This document shows positions 1 through 8,604 of a stretch of DNA of 64,000 nucleotides, piece by piece. Source of the stretch: Neobacillus notoginsengisoli (GTDB lineage: Bacteria > Bacillota > Bacilli > Bacillales > Cytobacillaceae). The number at the start of each line of letters is the position of its first letter. The first letter of the stretch is position 1. Under the pieces are notes generated by a model. It worked only from the letters and a program-made list of their open reading frames with translations. It was not told the DNA's origin and made no database searches. The DNA lies in the NCBI RefSeq assembly GCF_003515685.1, contig NZ_QWEG01000001.1:186001-250000 (forward strand), read 5' to 3'. Position numbers and translations under genes: made by a program.

Positions 1-281
1 ACTTTCACATACACTTCCATCGATGTCCTGCCTGTGGAAATAACAAACCCTTCAATCGTCAAAATATCCCCAAGTTTAACGGAAGAACGGAAATTGACCT
101 TGTCGATTGACGCGGTCACAACCGCGGTTTTGCTGTGCTTCATCGCCGCGATGGCGGCAATTTCATCAATGAGCGCCAATATTTTACCGCCGAAAATTGT
201 CCCCATATGATTCGTGTCCGGAGGAAGGACAAGCTTCGTCTGAATTGTTCGTGATACATTTGTAGATAGCTTTTGTTCCAT
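1..281 (-). CDS. Acyl-CoA thioesterase, hotdog fold (partial, C-terminus off window)
   Basis: The first 93 residues are visible, starting with ATG at 281. The hotdog signature NHMGTIFGGKILALIDEIAA is present near residues 24-43, followed by a basic stretch typical of the YkhA/BFIT thioesterase family. Members hydrolyse medium to long acyl-CoA thioesters in the cytoplasm. The reading frame is open to the window edge, so nothing suggests damage. The gene is divergent from the Nudix gene at 596. The substrate cannot be predicted. Confidence 0.85.
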   Translation of the reverse strand, partial: MEQKLSTNVSRTIQTKLVLPPDTNHMGTIFGGKILALIDEIAAIAAMKHSKTAVVTASIDKVNFRSSVKLGDILTIEGFVISTGRTSMEVYVK

Positions 282-595
282 AATCAATTCCCACTTTCAT
301 CTAGATGCTCTTAACTTTTGCAAAAGAAACGTAAAAATCCATCTTGATAATAAATTTAACAAGTTCAAAATAGTAAAATCTTTATAGTAAATGTAAACCA
401 TTATTAACTATCTGCCAACCTTATCCCTTTTAGAACCGCGAATTTCTAACAATTATTGAGGACAATCCAGGGATGGGTGCTGGATGATTATGGTATAATT
501 TATATACAGGATTTAGGTAAAGAACCGATAAGTTGTGAAACTTTCTTGTTTCAAAATAAAGCCGAAAAGAGCTAACTAGCGGAGGAAGGGTACAT
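282..595. other. Divergent intergenic region
   Basis: This 314-base AT-rich spacer lies between the divergent thioesterase and Nudix genes. A TATAAT hexamer at 494-499 is a plausible -10 element for the Nudix gene, but no good -35 lies 16-18 bases upstream of it. I see no hairpin of note. Confidence 0.4.
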
Positions 596-1201
596 ATGAC
601 AACTGAGATGATCCGGATTTTTGACGACAACATGGTTTGCATCGGGCAAAAGCCAAGGGAAGAAGTACATAAGGCAGGGGACTGGCACGAAACCTTCCAT
701 TGCTGGTTCACCATCGGGGAGAATCTTCTTTTGCAAAAAAGGTCCCCGGATAAAAAGGACTATCCCGGCCTGTTCGATATCACTTCGGCCGGCCATTTAA
801 CGGTAGATGAAACAATTGAAGACGGAATCAGGGAAGTGGAAGAAGAACTCGGAGTCAAAGTGGAATTTAAAGACTTGGTTTCACTTGGAGTCTTGAAGGA
901 AGAAATCATTTTTGACGAAATGCGTGACCGGGAATTCTGCCATGTGTTTTTGTATGAATGCAAAACGATGCCGGAGTTTATTTTGCAAAAAGAAGAAGTT
1001 GAAAGCATGCATACAGTGAGGCTTGAGGATGCGATTAAACTGTTTGACGGAGTTGTTCGGGAAGTGGAAGTAACGCTGGTTGGCGGCCGGGAAGAAAAGC
1101 AAATCATAGGCTTGGACAGCTTTGTTGGACATGGTTCGTATTATTTTAAGGTTTTAAAACGGATTGAAGAAATTATGGCTAACAGGGAGTGCGCGCAATA
1201 A
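596..1201 (+). CDS. Nudix hydrolase family protein (IPP-isomerase-like subgroup)
   Basis: A 201-residue protein with an intact Nudix box at about residues 66-88: Gly66, then Glu, then REVEEELGV. This box binds the divalent metal and hydrolyses nucleoside diphosphate-X compounds. The upstream segment (EVHKAGDWHETFHCWF) resembles the YfcD/IDI-like Nudix subgroup, in which isopentenyl-diphosphate isomerase also falls. The enzyme is probably cytoplasmic. A GGAGGAAGG ribosome binding site precedes the ATG. It appears to be a single-gene transcript, and the substrate is not predictable. Confidence 0.88.
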   Translation: MTTEMIRIFDDNMVCIGQKPREEVHKAGDWHETFHCWFTIGENLLLQKRSPDKKDYPGLFDITSAGHLTVDETIEDGIREVEEELGVKVEFKDLVSLGVLKEEIIFDEMRDREFCHVFLYECKTMPEFILQKEEVESMHTVRLEDAIKLFDGVVREVEVTLVGGREEKQIIGLDSFVGHGSYYFKVLKRIEEIMANRECAQ

Positions 1202-1227
1202 CCATTCACGCCTCCTGTTAGTTTGTA

Positions 1228-1605
1228 TCATCCTTCAACGATTGCAAGGTATTTCAAAAGCTTGCCTTCGTGTTCAACAAGCAAAATATCTCCTTGTTCT
1301 TTGGCGGAATAAATCTTTGCGCCGACAGGAAGTTTATTAGCCATTCCATCTTTAAAATTTGTCGTGCGTGAATTGGTTGTTTTAATTTCACCGACTTGCA
1401 TATCTTTTGTTAAAGTTAGCTCTTCTACCCAATCAATATTGGTTTGATAGATCACGCCATCATACTGAAAAATATCCGCATCGGGATCGAGTCTCAGGAC
1501 TTCTTCTGCATCAATCCGATCGATGGTTACTTCTGTCGTTTTGTCGGCAGCATAGCAGCCGGTAATGAAAATAAGGATTGAGGCAATGAAGATTAGTTTT
1601 TTCAC
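1228..1605 (-). CDS. Putative lipoprotein of unknown function
   Basis: A 125-residue protein starting with GTG at 1605 behind an AGGGGG ribosome binding site. The N-terminus is a lipoprotein signal peptide: basic MKK, a hydrophobic core and an ITGC lipobox with Cys17. The mature part is short, charged and has no motif I recognise. It is probably tethered to the outer face of the membrane. It is convergent with the Nudix gene. Confidence 0.75.
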   Translation of the reverse strand: MKKLIFIASILIFITGCYAADKTTEVTIDRIDAEEVLRLDPDADIFQYDGVIYQTNIDWVEELTLTKDMQVGEIKTTNSRTTNFKDGMANKLPVGAKIYSAKEQGDILLVEHEGKLLKYLAIVEG

Positions 1606-1681
1606 GCAAAGACCCCCTTTATCATTAGACGGGTGAGGTGGTCAGTTTATAACACTATTGTTTGTCGAGTTTTAATATATG

Positions 1682-1705
1682 AAAAAAGGCCTTTAATAGT
1701 AGGCC
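1682..1705 (-). terminator. Rho-independent terminator
   Basis: On the minus strand, GGCCT, an 8-base loop and AGGCC are followed by six T. It lies directly after the stop codon of the small membrane protein gene at 1706-1891. Confidence 0.7.
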
Positions 1706-1891
1706 CTATGGCTGTTTTGCCTGCTGTTCAAGCAACTCTATAATCCTATCGAGTTTCCGGTCGGTTTCCTGCATCAAATGTTTAGTTGTGCTTGAATTAA
1801 TCAAAAGCCTCCTGATAAATAAGGCGAATGATAAAACGAATAATAGGATTAAAAACAAAAAGAATATAACAAAGAGTACATTGGCAAACAT
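1706..1891 (-). CDS. Small membrane protein, DUF4083-like
   Basis: A 61-residue protein with one N-terminal membrane helix (about residues 5-27), a basic flank (FIRRLLINSS) and a short amphipathic, coiled-coil-like tail (DRKLDRIIELLEQQ). This layout matches the DUF4083 proteins found widely in Bacillaceae, whose function is unknown. A GGAGG ribosome binding site precedes ATG 1891 and a hairpin terminator follows the stop. A protein of similar plan is encoded at 63580. Confidence 0.75.
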   Translation of the reverse strand: MFANVLFVIFFLFLILLFVLSFALFIRRLLINSSTTKHLMQETDRKLDRIIELLEQQAKQP

Positions 1892-1973
1892 GAAAGGACC
1901 TCCGTAAATTAAAGTTTTTTAATAGTGGCAAGCTAGATTGATTTGGACCCTTGTGGCTTCAAAAGTAGCTTAA

Positions 1974-2367
1974 GAGTCCGAATCCGTGTGTGATTCGGAC
2001 TCTCAGGGCTTAAAAAGTAGTTTCCGAGTCCGAATCCGTGTGTGATTCGGACACTCAAGGCTTAAAAAGTAGTTTCGGAGTCCGAATTCGTGTGTGATTC
2101 GGACACTCAGGACCCGAAAAGTAGTTTCGGAGTCCGAATCCGTGTGTGATTCGGACACTCAGGACCCGAAAAGTAGTTTCGGAGTCCGAATTCGGTGGTG
2201 ATTCGGACTCTCAGGGCTTAAAAAGTAGTTTCAGAGTCCGAATTTGGTGGTGATTCGGACTCTAAGAGCTTCAAAAGTAGTTTCGGAGTCCGAATTCGTG
2301 TGTGATTCGGACTCTATGACCTCTAAAAGCTGGTTCAGAGTCCGAAACTGGCTTTGATTCGAATACA
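1974..2367. repeat. 52-bp tandem stem-loop repeat array A (8 units)
   Basis: Eight units start at 1974, 2026, 2078, 2130, 2182, 2234, 2286 and 2338, a spacing of exactly 52 bases each time. Each unit holds an inverted repeat, in the first copy GAGTCCGAATC, a 7-base loop and GATTCGGACTC (perfect 11-bp arms). The units are joined by a conserved linker containing AAAAGTAGTTTC. The last unit is degenerate. 52 is not a multiple of three and the frames contain stops, so the array is not coding. It lies downstream of the converging S41-like genes and fills the only long gap here. Confidence 0.95.
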
Positions 2368-2434
2368 AGAAGCCCAGCCAGCAACAAGATCGATAAAACG
2401 GCGGCAACTCCCATAGTCGAAAATCCACACACTC

Positions 2435-4267
2435 TTAATCTGCGTCGATAACTTCAAGTGCCTTCTGCAAAAACTCATCCTTCCCTTTTCTGACTCCCTC
2501 TAGCGTCCGGGTAACCTTGACATCTGGATGACCTCCACTAGATAACATTGAAACCCTGGCCGCATTCAAAGTATCTGAGGCAGTCATGGTCCCACGCAAG
2601 CTTTCGGTAATCTGGTAAATTTGATAATCTCCAAACGCCCCAGCTGTGGGCTGGCCAACAATCGTTCCAAGCTGATGGTCCTTTATATAACTAAGATACT
2701 GTTCCGGGCGGCCGATCGTTTCCGGACTGGCCAGAAAAATGGCTTTTCCCTTGAGGGCAGGCTGGACGGGAAGGATGTCCTCACGCTTTTCGGCAAAAGT
2801 GACATTTTTCCGATGAGGATAAATCACCTGCATAATCCTGTTCCAAGGTCCATCTACTCGTTGCTCCGTCAGATGGCCGATAATTTCCTCGAAAAAAGCA
2901 TCATCATAGGCTGCGCTGCGCATATCAAAAATGATTGCTTTTGCCTTAACGAGATCTTCTAATTTGTTTTCAAAAGGTTCGCGCGCATCCGAGGAAAGAG
3001 TGAGATAATAAACGCCGTCGCCAAGTTCATCAAAGGTCGTACGCCTAGTCATTCCAGCAAACATCCCATAATCATGGCTTACTAACTGAACGGTTTTGTA
3101 CTCACCATTCCGGCGATAAGTAACCTCCGCCTGGTCAAGGTCAAGGATGGCATCCAATGCCCGCCACTTTTTGAAATGAGGGGGACCTGGGATTGTTTCA
3201 GAGAGAGAATGGATAAATTTACTGGCATCCACTCCGTTAATAACCTGCAGAACATCACCCCGCTTGAGATCCGCGGAAAGGGAAGTCTCGGTTACCACGA
3301 CCTTATCCTCAACGATTTCAAGGCTTAAAGGCATCCGCCTGGAATCCTTGGAAAAATTCAAAAAAGAATAGGTAGCCTGAACATCACCAGTCTTTTCCAT
3401 GAGCGAGGAGAGGACATTTAGATACTCGTTTATGCCTTTTGTGTCCGAGACCGCTTTAAGTGAAATGGCCAGCTGGCGGTCAAGATGCAGCGCATTCTCC
3501 TCGACAGGTGGATAAAAAGGCACAAGCAATTCAGAAACAGGGTAAAAGTGTTCGAGCATATTCCACGCCGAAATCACCCCGGCATATCGAAAATTCTCGT
3601 TTTCACTCGTTAAGCCGGGATTCAGTTTTTCTAATTCCGCTTTAAGCTTCTCAAAGCTTTTCCAGCTTTCCTTCGTCGTGCCTAGGGTTTTGCCGTTTTC
3701 TGTATAAAGGGTTAGCGGAAGGGAGAAGTGCAGCGACTTCCCGAGTTTTCCTGAATATTTTTCTTCCACCTTGGGATAATTTGCGAACAGGAATCCTTCC
3801 TCAAACCCATAGGCCCCATTAGCAATAGCAGCTTTCACGCGTTTGCTTTTATACAGCGTTCCGTTCATTCCGGGTGGCCCGTGATGCTGCCAGGCTATTA
3901 CTGTATCCGTCTTTTTGAACCCATGCTTGGGAGGCTTTTCACCATCACGATACAAGGAAAGGGAAGGGGCGATTGGCAAAAAAAGCTCTTCCAACACAGC
4001 CTGTAATTCCTTATCAGTTGCTGCCTCCTTGCCGGCTCCATAAATGCCGAACCTGTTCCAATCAAGGCTGGCTGCTTCATCGCTTGGATGGAAATAACGG
4101 ACATATCCATACAGCCGCCCGAATGCTTCGACATTGGCAATCTTTCGTTCAATGTCAGCTTTCTTAACCTTGACATCGGCTTTCTTTTCAGGCATAAAGT
4201 TTAAACCCAACCCTACAAACCCAATAACCACAATAAGGCCAATTATGCGTCGTTTCTTTATGTCCAT
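2435..4267 (-). CDS. Membrane-anchored S41-peptidase-like protein, second tandem copy
   Basis: A 610-residue protein. One N-terminal membrane segment (about residues 8-25) is followed by an extracytoplasmic region, a PDZ-like stretch (GDVLQVINGVDASKFI) and a C-terminal S41 fold ending in GTIVGQPTAGA and PDVKVTRTLEGVRKGKDE, both typical of the family. Where S41 enzymes carry the nucleophile (SAAE/SYAE motif) this protein reads GRPE at 519-522, so the catalytic Ser appears to be Gly. It is closely similar along its length to the 4312-6129 gene, from which it is separated by 44 bases with an AAGGGGG ribosome binding site. The two probably form an operon born by tandem duplication. A non-proteolytic, binding role is my inference. 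Confidence 0.8.
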   Translation of the reverse strand: MDIKKRRIIGLIVVIGFVGLGLNFMPEKKADVKVKKADIERKIANVEAFGRLYGYVRYFHPSDEAASLDWNRFGIYGAGKEAATDKELQAVLEELFLPIAPSLSLYRDGEKPPKHGFKKTDTVIAWQHHGPPGMNGTLYKSKRVKAAIANGAYGFEEGFLFANYPKVEEKYSGKLGKSLHFSLPLTLYTENGKTLGTTKESWKSFEKLKAELEKLNPGLTSENENFRYAGVISAWNMLEHFYPVSELLVPFYPPVEENALHLDRQLAISLKAVSDTKGINEYLNVLSSLMEKTGDVQATYSFLNFSKDSRRMPLSLEIVEDKVVVTETSLSADLKRGDVLQVINGVDASKFIHSLSETIPGPPHFKKWRALDAILDLDQAEVTYRRNGEYKTVQLVSHDYGMFAGMTRRTTFDELGDGVYYLTLSSDAREPFENKLEDLVKAKAIIFDMRSAAYDDAFFEEIIGHLTEQRVDGPWNRIMQVIYPHRKNVTFAEKREDILPVQPALKGKAIFLASPETIGRPEQYLSYIKDHQLGTIVGQPTAGAFGDYQIYQITESLRGTMTASDTLNAARVSMLSSGGHPDVKVTRTLEGVRKGKDEFLQKALEVIDAD

Positions 4268-4311
4268 TACGTCCCCCTTGGCAAAAAAAATACTAACGTT
4301 GATCGTCTCGA

Positions 4312-6129
4312 TTAACTGCCTCGGATAACTTCCAATGCCTTTTCAACATACTCGTCAACCCCGTCCCGTACTCCATCCAATGTCCTGTTAACTTGTATAT
4401 CCGGCTGGACCCCGACAGAGTAATTCGAGACTCCTTCCCGGGTAAAGGTTTCCGTTCCTGTCATGATCCCATGCATATTCAGTGTAATGGGGTAGGATTG
4501 ATACGTTCCGTGAGCACCCGCGGTCGGCTGGCCAACGATCGTGCCAAGTCCATTGTCTTTCACGTAATTCAAGAAATGTTCCGGACGGCCGAGGGTTCCG
4601 GAATAGGATAAAAAGACTAGCTTCCCTTTAAATGTTTCCTCCGCCAGTAGTGGTTCTGGCATAAAAAAATCCTTGAAGTCTGCATCTTTGCGATACGGAT
4701 AAATCACCTGCATGACCAACTCCAGGGGCTTTTTGGCAGGTTTGTTTGTGATTAGCTCCTGCAATTTCGCATAGACCATGTCATCCAGTCCCGCGCCGCG
4801 CATATCGAAAATAATCCCTTTTGCATGAAGCAGTGCTTCTTTATTCATCTCTAAAGCCGGGATTGCATTCATGGTAGGATTGAGATAATAAACGCCGTCA
4901 CCAAGCATCTTGAAATTGTCGATCCGGTTGAATTCGTCAATGTAATTCAGGTCTCTTTCTGTAAACTCGGCTTCACGCTTATGCCCGTCCCGTGAATAGA
5001 CAATGTTCGTTTTCTCATCATCCATCACGGAATCGATCGCCCTCCATAATTTGAATTGCCGCGAACCCGGAATCGTGTTCGCAATGGACTCAATATAGGC
5101 TTTAGCTTCGACACCGTTGAGCGTCTCAATGATATCTCCTGTTTTAAAATCGGTATATGGAGGGGCAACGGTGAAAACTAGTTGATCCTCAACAATGTCA
5201 GCCATGAACGGAAGGCGTCGAAAATCCTTTGTTATGTCCAGAAAAGATAAAGAAGCGAGCCCATCATTTGTTACGAGCATGAGGGAAGATAGGGTTTCGA
5301 CATACTCTTCCCGGGTTTGATCATCAGCTGCATTCTTAAGGGAAATCGCCAACTGATTATTTACATCTTCGTATGCCATATTCGTGAAAGCAGGATGGAA
5401 ATGAGCGAGGACATTCCATGTGGCAATAACACCGGCATGCCGGTAATCTTCATTTGCCGTTGTTAAATTAGCTTCCGAATTTATAAGTTCTTCCATCAGT
5501 TTTTCGAAGGCTTCCCAGCTTTTTTCGGTCGTCCCAAGCGTTTTCCCGTTTTCCATAGACAGAATAAGCGGGACAGATACCTTTATAGACTTCCCTAGTG
5601 AACCTTCATATTTCTCCCCAGGCTTTGGGAAGGCGGGAAAGAGCATTTCTTCATTGTAAGCAGCCTCCCCGTTTGCAATGGTAGTTTTCATTCTCTTGCT
5701 TTGAAAGTTTCTGGTCCCGTTTCCGGGCGGTCCATAATGCTGCCAGGCAATGACTTCGTCCGTCGATTTTATTTTTGCCTGCTTTTGGGGCTTTTCGCCC
5801 TTTAGGGACAACGAGAGGGTAGGGGCGATTGGCAAAAACAGCTCCTCGAGAGCAGCCTTCAGTTCCTGCTCATTCGCCGCATCTTTCACCTTCGCAACTC
5901 CATACACCCCAAACCTGTTCCAATCAAGTCCGGCTGCTTCGTCACTCGGGTGGAAGTAGCGGACCAATCCGTATAGCCTGCCAAACGCTTCAATATTGGC
6001 AATTCTTCGGTCCTTGCTTTGCTTTTTCACTTTAACATCAGCCTGTTGGTCCGGCATGAAATTCAGGCCAACGATCACTAAGCCAATCACCACTATAAAA
6101 CCAATCATGCGCATGTTCTTTATGTCCAT
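4312..6129 (-). CDS. Membrane-anchored S41-peptidase-like protein, first tandem copy
   Basis: A 605-residue paralog of the downstream gene, sharing the N-terminal anchor, the ANIEAFGRLYGLVRYFHPSD segment, a PDZ-like stretch (GDIIETLNGVEA) and the S41 C-terminus (GTIVGQPTAGA, PDIQVNRTLDGVRDGVDE). The nucleophile position again reads GRPE (514-517), so both copies lack the expected serine. S41 proteins are periplasmic or cell-surface processing proteases, and here the fold is kept but catalysis is doubtful. It is the promoter-proximal gene of the pair. No repeat or mobile element lies between the copies. Confidence 0.8.
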   Translation of the reverse strand: MDIKNMRMIGFIVVIGLVIVGLNFMPDQQADVKVKKQSKDRRIANIEAFGRLYGLVRYFHPSDEAAGLDWNRFGVYGVAKVKDAANEQELKAALEELFLPIAPTLSLSLKGEKPQKQAKIKSTDEVIAWQHYGPPGNGTRNFQSKRMKTTIANGEAAYNEEMLFPAFPKPGEKYEGSLGKSIKVSVPLILSMENGKTLGTTEKSWEAFEKLMEELINSEANLTTANEDYRHAGVIATWNVLAHFHPAFTNMAYEDVNNQLAISLKNAADDQTREEYVETLSSLMLVTNDGLASLSFLDITKDFRRLPFMADIVEDQLVFTVAPPYTDFKTGDIIETLNGVEAKAYIESIANTIPGSRQFKLWRAIDSVMDDEKTNIVYSRDGHKREAEFTERDLNYIDEFNRIDNFKMLGDGVYYLNPTMNAIPALEMNKEALLHAKGIIFDMRGAGLDDMVYAKLQELITNKPAKKPLELVMQVIYPYRKDADFKDFFMPEPLLAEETFKGKLVFLSYSGTLGRPEHFLNYVKDNGLGTIVGQPTAGAHGTYQSYPITLNMHGIMTGTETFTREGVSNYSVGVQPDIQVNRTLDGVRDGVDEYVEKALEVIRGS

Positions 6130-6336
6130 TCAGGTTCCCCCTGGCAAAACGGTTCTTTTGTTCCATTATAAACCAAGTGGCAATCAAGAAAATATTTATT
6201 CGGAATTTTTTATAAATTGTTTCATTCATTAAGTGGTTGGGATGTATGTTCTGAATTAAAGAAGGAGGAATTACTTACAAAGGAATGCGAGTCATACTAA
6301 TAAGTAACATAGAAGATTTACGAGCAGAAAAATAAA

Positions 6337-6362
6337 GTGCCCCCTGGAATGACAGGGGACAC
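6337..6362 (-). terminator. Rho-independent terminator of the Gly-rich gene
   Basis: On the minus strand GTGTCCCCTG, a 6-base loop and CAGGGGGCAC (one mismatch) lead into TTTATTTTT. It lies about 36 bases after the stop of the 6399-6560 gene and supports that small gene being real. Confidence 0.75.
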
Positions 6363-6398
6363 ATGATTAGCCGTACGTAATAGTTGTGCTTAAACAAA

Positions 6399-6560
6399 TT
6401 AGAACCAGAAGAGACGGGAGCCTATAGCAGCGCCTGTAAAACCGCCTAAAAATCCGCCTGCAAAACCACCAACAAAGGCGCCTCTTGCTCCAAAACGCGG
6501 ACCATAGGGACCAAACCGGTGAAAGCGCGGGCCAAATCGAGGGCCATAACCATAACCCAT
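6399..6560 (-). CDS. Small Gly-zipper protein (53 aa), unknown function
   Basis: A 53-residue protein beginning MGYGYGPRFGPRF. The first half is rich in Gly, Arg, Phe and Tyr (repeated GPRF). The second half is a hydrophobic Gly-zipper, GGFAGGFLGGFTGAA, ending with SRLFWF. AAAGGAGG stands nine bases before ATG 6560; the ATG at 6569 is too close to it to be the start. A terminator follows. The Gly-zipper suggests insertion in or packing on a membrane, or a coat-like structural role. I do not recognise a family. Confidence 0.7.
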   Translation of the reverse strand: MGYGYGPRFGPRFHRFGPYGPRFGARGAFVGGFAGGFLGGFTGAAIGSRLFWF

Positions 6561-6754
6561 ACTTTTCATCCTCCTTTAGGGAAAGTAGCATCACCATTCT
6601 TATCTATTAAGAGAAAAGTGAACTTGCTGTTATAGTATGGGAACATCCAATTGCCTGTACATTACAAACGTGGAGATTAGTTCTTTTTTTATGAAAAACA
6701 ACCAATGGTAGAGGTTGAAGATTTTAACAAACGGTCTGGCTGTTTAATGTCCAA

Positions 6755-7357
6755 GTCACGCAAAGTACGGATGAGTGACAACAAACAGTGAAAACCCGTA
6801 TTGGTTGTCACGCAAAGGTTGGATGGGTGACAACAAACAGTGAAAACCCGTATTGGTTGTCACGCAAAGGTTGGATGGGTGACAACAATCAGTGAAAAAC
6901 CGGTTTGGTTGTCACGCAAAGATTGGTTGAGTGACAACAATCAAGAAACAACCTGCCCGGTTGTCACACAAAGGTTGGATGGGTGACAACAATCAGTGAA
7001 AAACCGGTTTGGTTGTTACGCAAAGATTGGTTGAGTGACAACAATCAGTGAAAAATCGGTTTGGTTGTCACGCAAAGTACGGATGAGTGACAACAAACAG
7101 TGAAAACCCGTATTGGTTGTCACGCAAAGGTTGGATGAGTGACAACAAACAGTGAAAACCCGGTTTGGTTGTCACGCTAATGCTGGATGAGTGACAACAA
7201 ACAGTGAAAAATCGGTTTGGTTGTCACGCAAAGTACGGATGAGTGACAACAATTAGTAGAAACCCAATCTGGTAGTCACTCAAATCCCGGATGAGTGACA
7301 ACAACTAGTGAAAAGTCGGTTTGGTTGTCACGCAAAGCACAGTGAGAAACAACAATC
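6755..7357. repeat. 52-bp tandem stem-loop repeat array B (12 units)
   Basis: Twelve units start at 6755 and every 52 bases thereafter (6807, 6859, 6911, 6963, 7015, 7067, 7119, 7171, 7223, 7275, 7327). The core of each is GTTGTCAC, a 15-base loop (GCAAAGGTTGGATGA and variants) and GTGACAAC, giving 8-bp arms, followed by a linker like AAACAGTGAAAACC. The same repeat in reverse orientation forms the array at 13724-14450. It is non-coding, with stops in all frames. Confidence 0.95.
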
Positions 7358-7381
7358 GGAATCTACGGTTTTGCAAAATGT

Positions 7382-8200
7382 TCAGGCATCCATTAACAAA
7401 TCATCATCTTCACTAACCTCCTGATAAATTTCCGGATGCAGGATGTGGGCAATCTGCGCCAATCCATTCAACAGCAGCGGGGAAGGCCTGCAAAATAGCG
7501 GCTCATCAAGGATATGAAGCTGATTGTTCTGAATAGCCTTCATCTCCTTCCAGCCTGGACGCTTGAGGAAGACCTTCGGGTTCACTTTCTTTTTATGTAC
7601 GCCTACCCAGACAACACAAATCACGTCTGGATCTCGGCCTTTTACATCTTCCCAGTCTGTCTGTACGCTTGCTTCCGGCCTATCTGCAAAAATGTTCCGC
7701 CCGCCTGCAAGGATGCTCAGCTCTGTTAGCCAATTTGCGGCACCCGGGGTGAAGACCGGTTTGGCCCACCATTCCCAGTAAAGGGTTTTTGGTTCTTCTA
7801 CCTGCTGGCTTAAAGAGTGATATTTTGCAAGAATCCGGTTGAACTTTTCGTATTGGAGTCTCGCTGTTTCTTGCGTATTCGTGACTTTTCCGACAAATAA
7901 AAGGCAGTCCCCGACTTCCTTTAATGTTGTTGGGTTCGGGACAACGCAAAAGGGGATGTTGCGTTTCTCTAATTCCTGGATATTCCTTTCCATCCCAGGT
8001 ACGGAAAGGGATGCTAATACTAAATCAGGCTTTAAGGCTTCCACTTTGTCCATAACTATATTTAAATCCGGCCCAAGCCGTGGCAATCCTTTGACTTCCT
8101 TCGGCCAATCAGAGAAATCATCGACAGCAATCAGTGATGAAGTCAGTCCTAAATAAGCCGCCAATTCGGTGTTGCTCGGACAAATGGAAATAAGCTTCAA
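7382..8200 (-). CDS. Periplasmic-binding-protein-fold protein, cobalamin/iron type (BtuF-like), no signal peptide
   Basis: A 272-residue protein starting TTG at 8200 behind CCAGGAGG. It shows the class III substrate-binding fold (PF01497): MKLISICPSNTELAAYLGL at the start, then ALKPDLVLASLSVPG and a metal/cofactor-cleft region. No signal peptide or lipobox is present and the fold starts at residue 1. It may therefore be cytoplasmic, as in stand-alone BtuF-like proteins of Bacillaceae, rather than the receptor of a transporter. No permease or ATPase lies nearby. Ligand is uncertain; cobalamin or a siderophore is typical of the family. Confidence 0.8.
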   Translation of the reverse strand: MKLISICPSNTELAAYLGLTSSLIAVDDFSDWPKEVKGLPRLGPDLNIVMDKVEALKPDLVLASLSVPGMERNIQELEKRNIPFCVVPNPTTLKEVGDCLLFVGKVTNTQETARLQYEKFNRILAKYHSLSQQVEEPKTLYWEWWAKPVFTPGAANWLTELSILAGGRNIFADRPEASVQTDWEDVKGRDPDVICVVWVGVHKKKVNPKVFLKRPGWKEMKAIQNNQLHILDEPLFCRPSPLLLNGLAQIAHILHPEIYQEVSEDDDLLMDA

Positions 8201-8288
8201 TGGTAAAACCTCCTGGGAAATCAGTTCTGTTACTATGATTATAGTGAATTCTATTTTTGAAAGCGATGATTCGTATAGGGGGAGTAAA

Positions 8289-8516
8289 GTGGACTTTCAT
8301 TGGATCGGATTTTTCTTTTGGCTATTCGTAGCGGCTTCTTTTTTGGCATTGATTGTAGGTCTAATAAAGTTGTCTTCGAGGTTACTTGTGCTTAGCGGAC
8401 TTCTCATGATTCTGCCATTTCTTTATTTTCTTGGAGCGGAGAATTGGATGAGATGGCTTGTTCTTTTTCCTCTACTTCCGTTTGCCCTCGCTATTTTTGC
8501 AAAAAAGAAGGATTAG
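8289..8516 (+). CDS. Small multi-pass membrane protein
   Basis: A 75-residue protein if started at GTG 8289, which has AGGGGGA suitably upstream. Earlier in-frame starts would overlap the divergent gene. It has about three hydrophobic segments (WIGFFFWLFVAASFLALIVG, the LLVLSGLLMILPFLYFLG region, and the C-terminal LVLFPLLPFALAIFA) and ends in AKKKD on the presumed cytoplasmic side. I recognise no family. Confidence 0.6.
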   Translation: MDFHWIGFFFWLFVAASFLALIVGLIKLSSRLLVLSGLLMILPFLYFLGAENWMRWLVLFPLLPFALAIFAKKKD

Positions 8517-8540
8517 ACTCTTGGTTGGAGAAAAAAACAT

Positions 8541-8573
8541 GAAGCAGGAATCCATAAAAGGTGTTCCTGCCTC
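8541..8573 (-). terminator. Rho-independent terminator
   Basis: On the minus strand GAGGCAGGAA, a loop and TTCCTGCTTC (10 bp, one G-U) are followed by ATG and seven T. It terminates the esterase transcript from 9369-8605 and may act on both strands between the converging genes. Confidence 0.75.
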
Positions 8574-8604
8574 CATTTGCTAAATTGAAACTGATTGGCG
8601 CCAC

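Noticed and set aside
2231-2428. 65-residue minus-strand frame
   Set aside because: It is mostly array A repeat sequence and lacks a ribosome binding site.
6367-6597. 76-residue Trp/Arg-rich minus-strand frame
   Set aside because: It is a shifted reading of the Gly-zipper gene, which has the correct ribosome site and terminator.
6755-7357. CRISPR array
   Set aside because: The whole 52-base unit is repeated with point variation; there are no unique spacers between short identical repeats and no cas genes.
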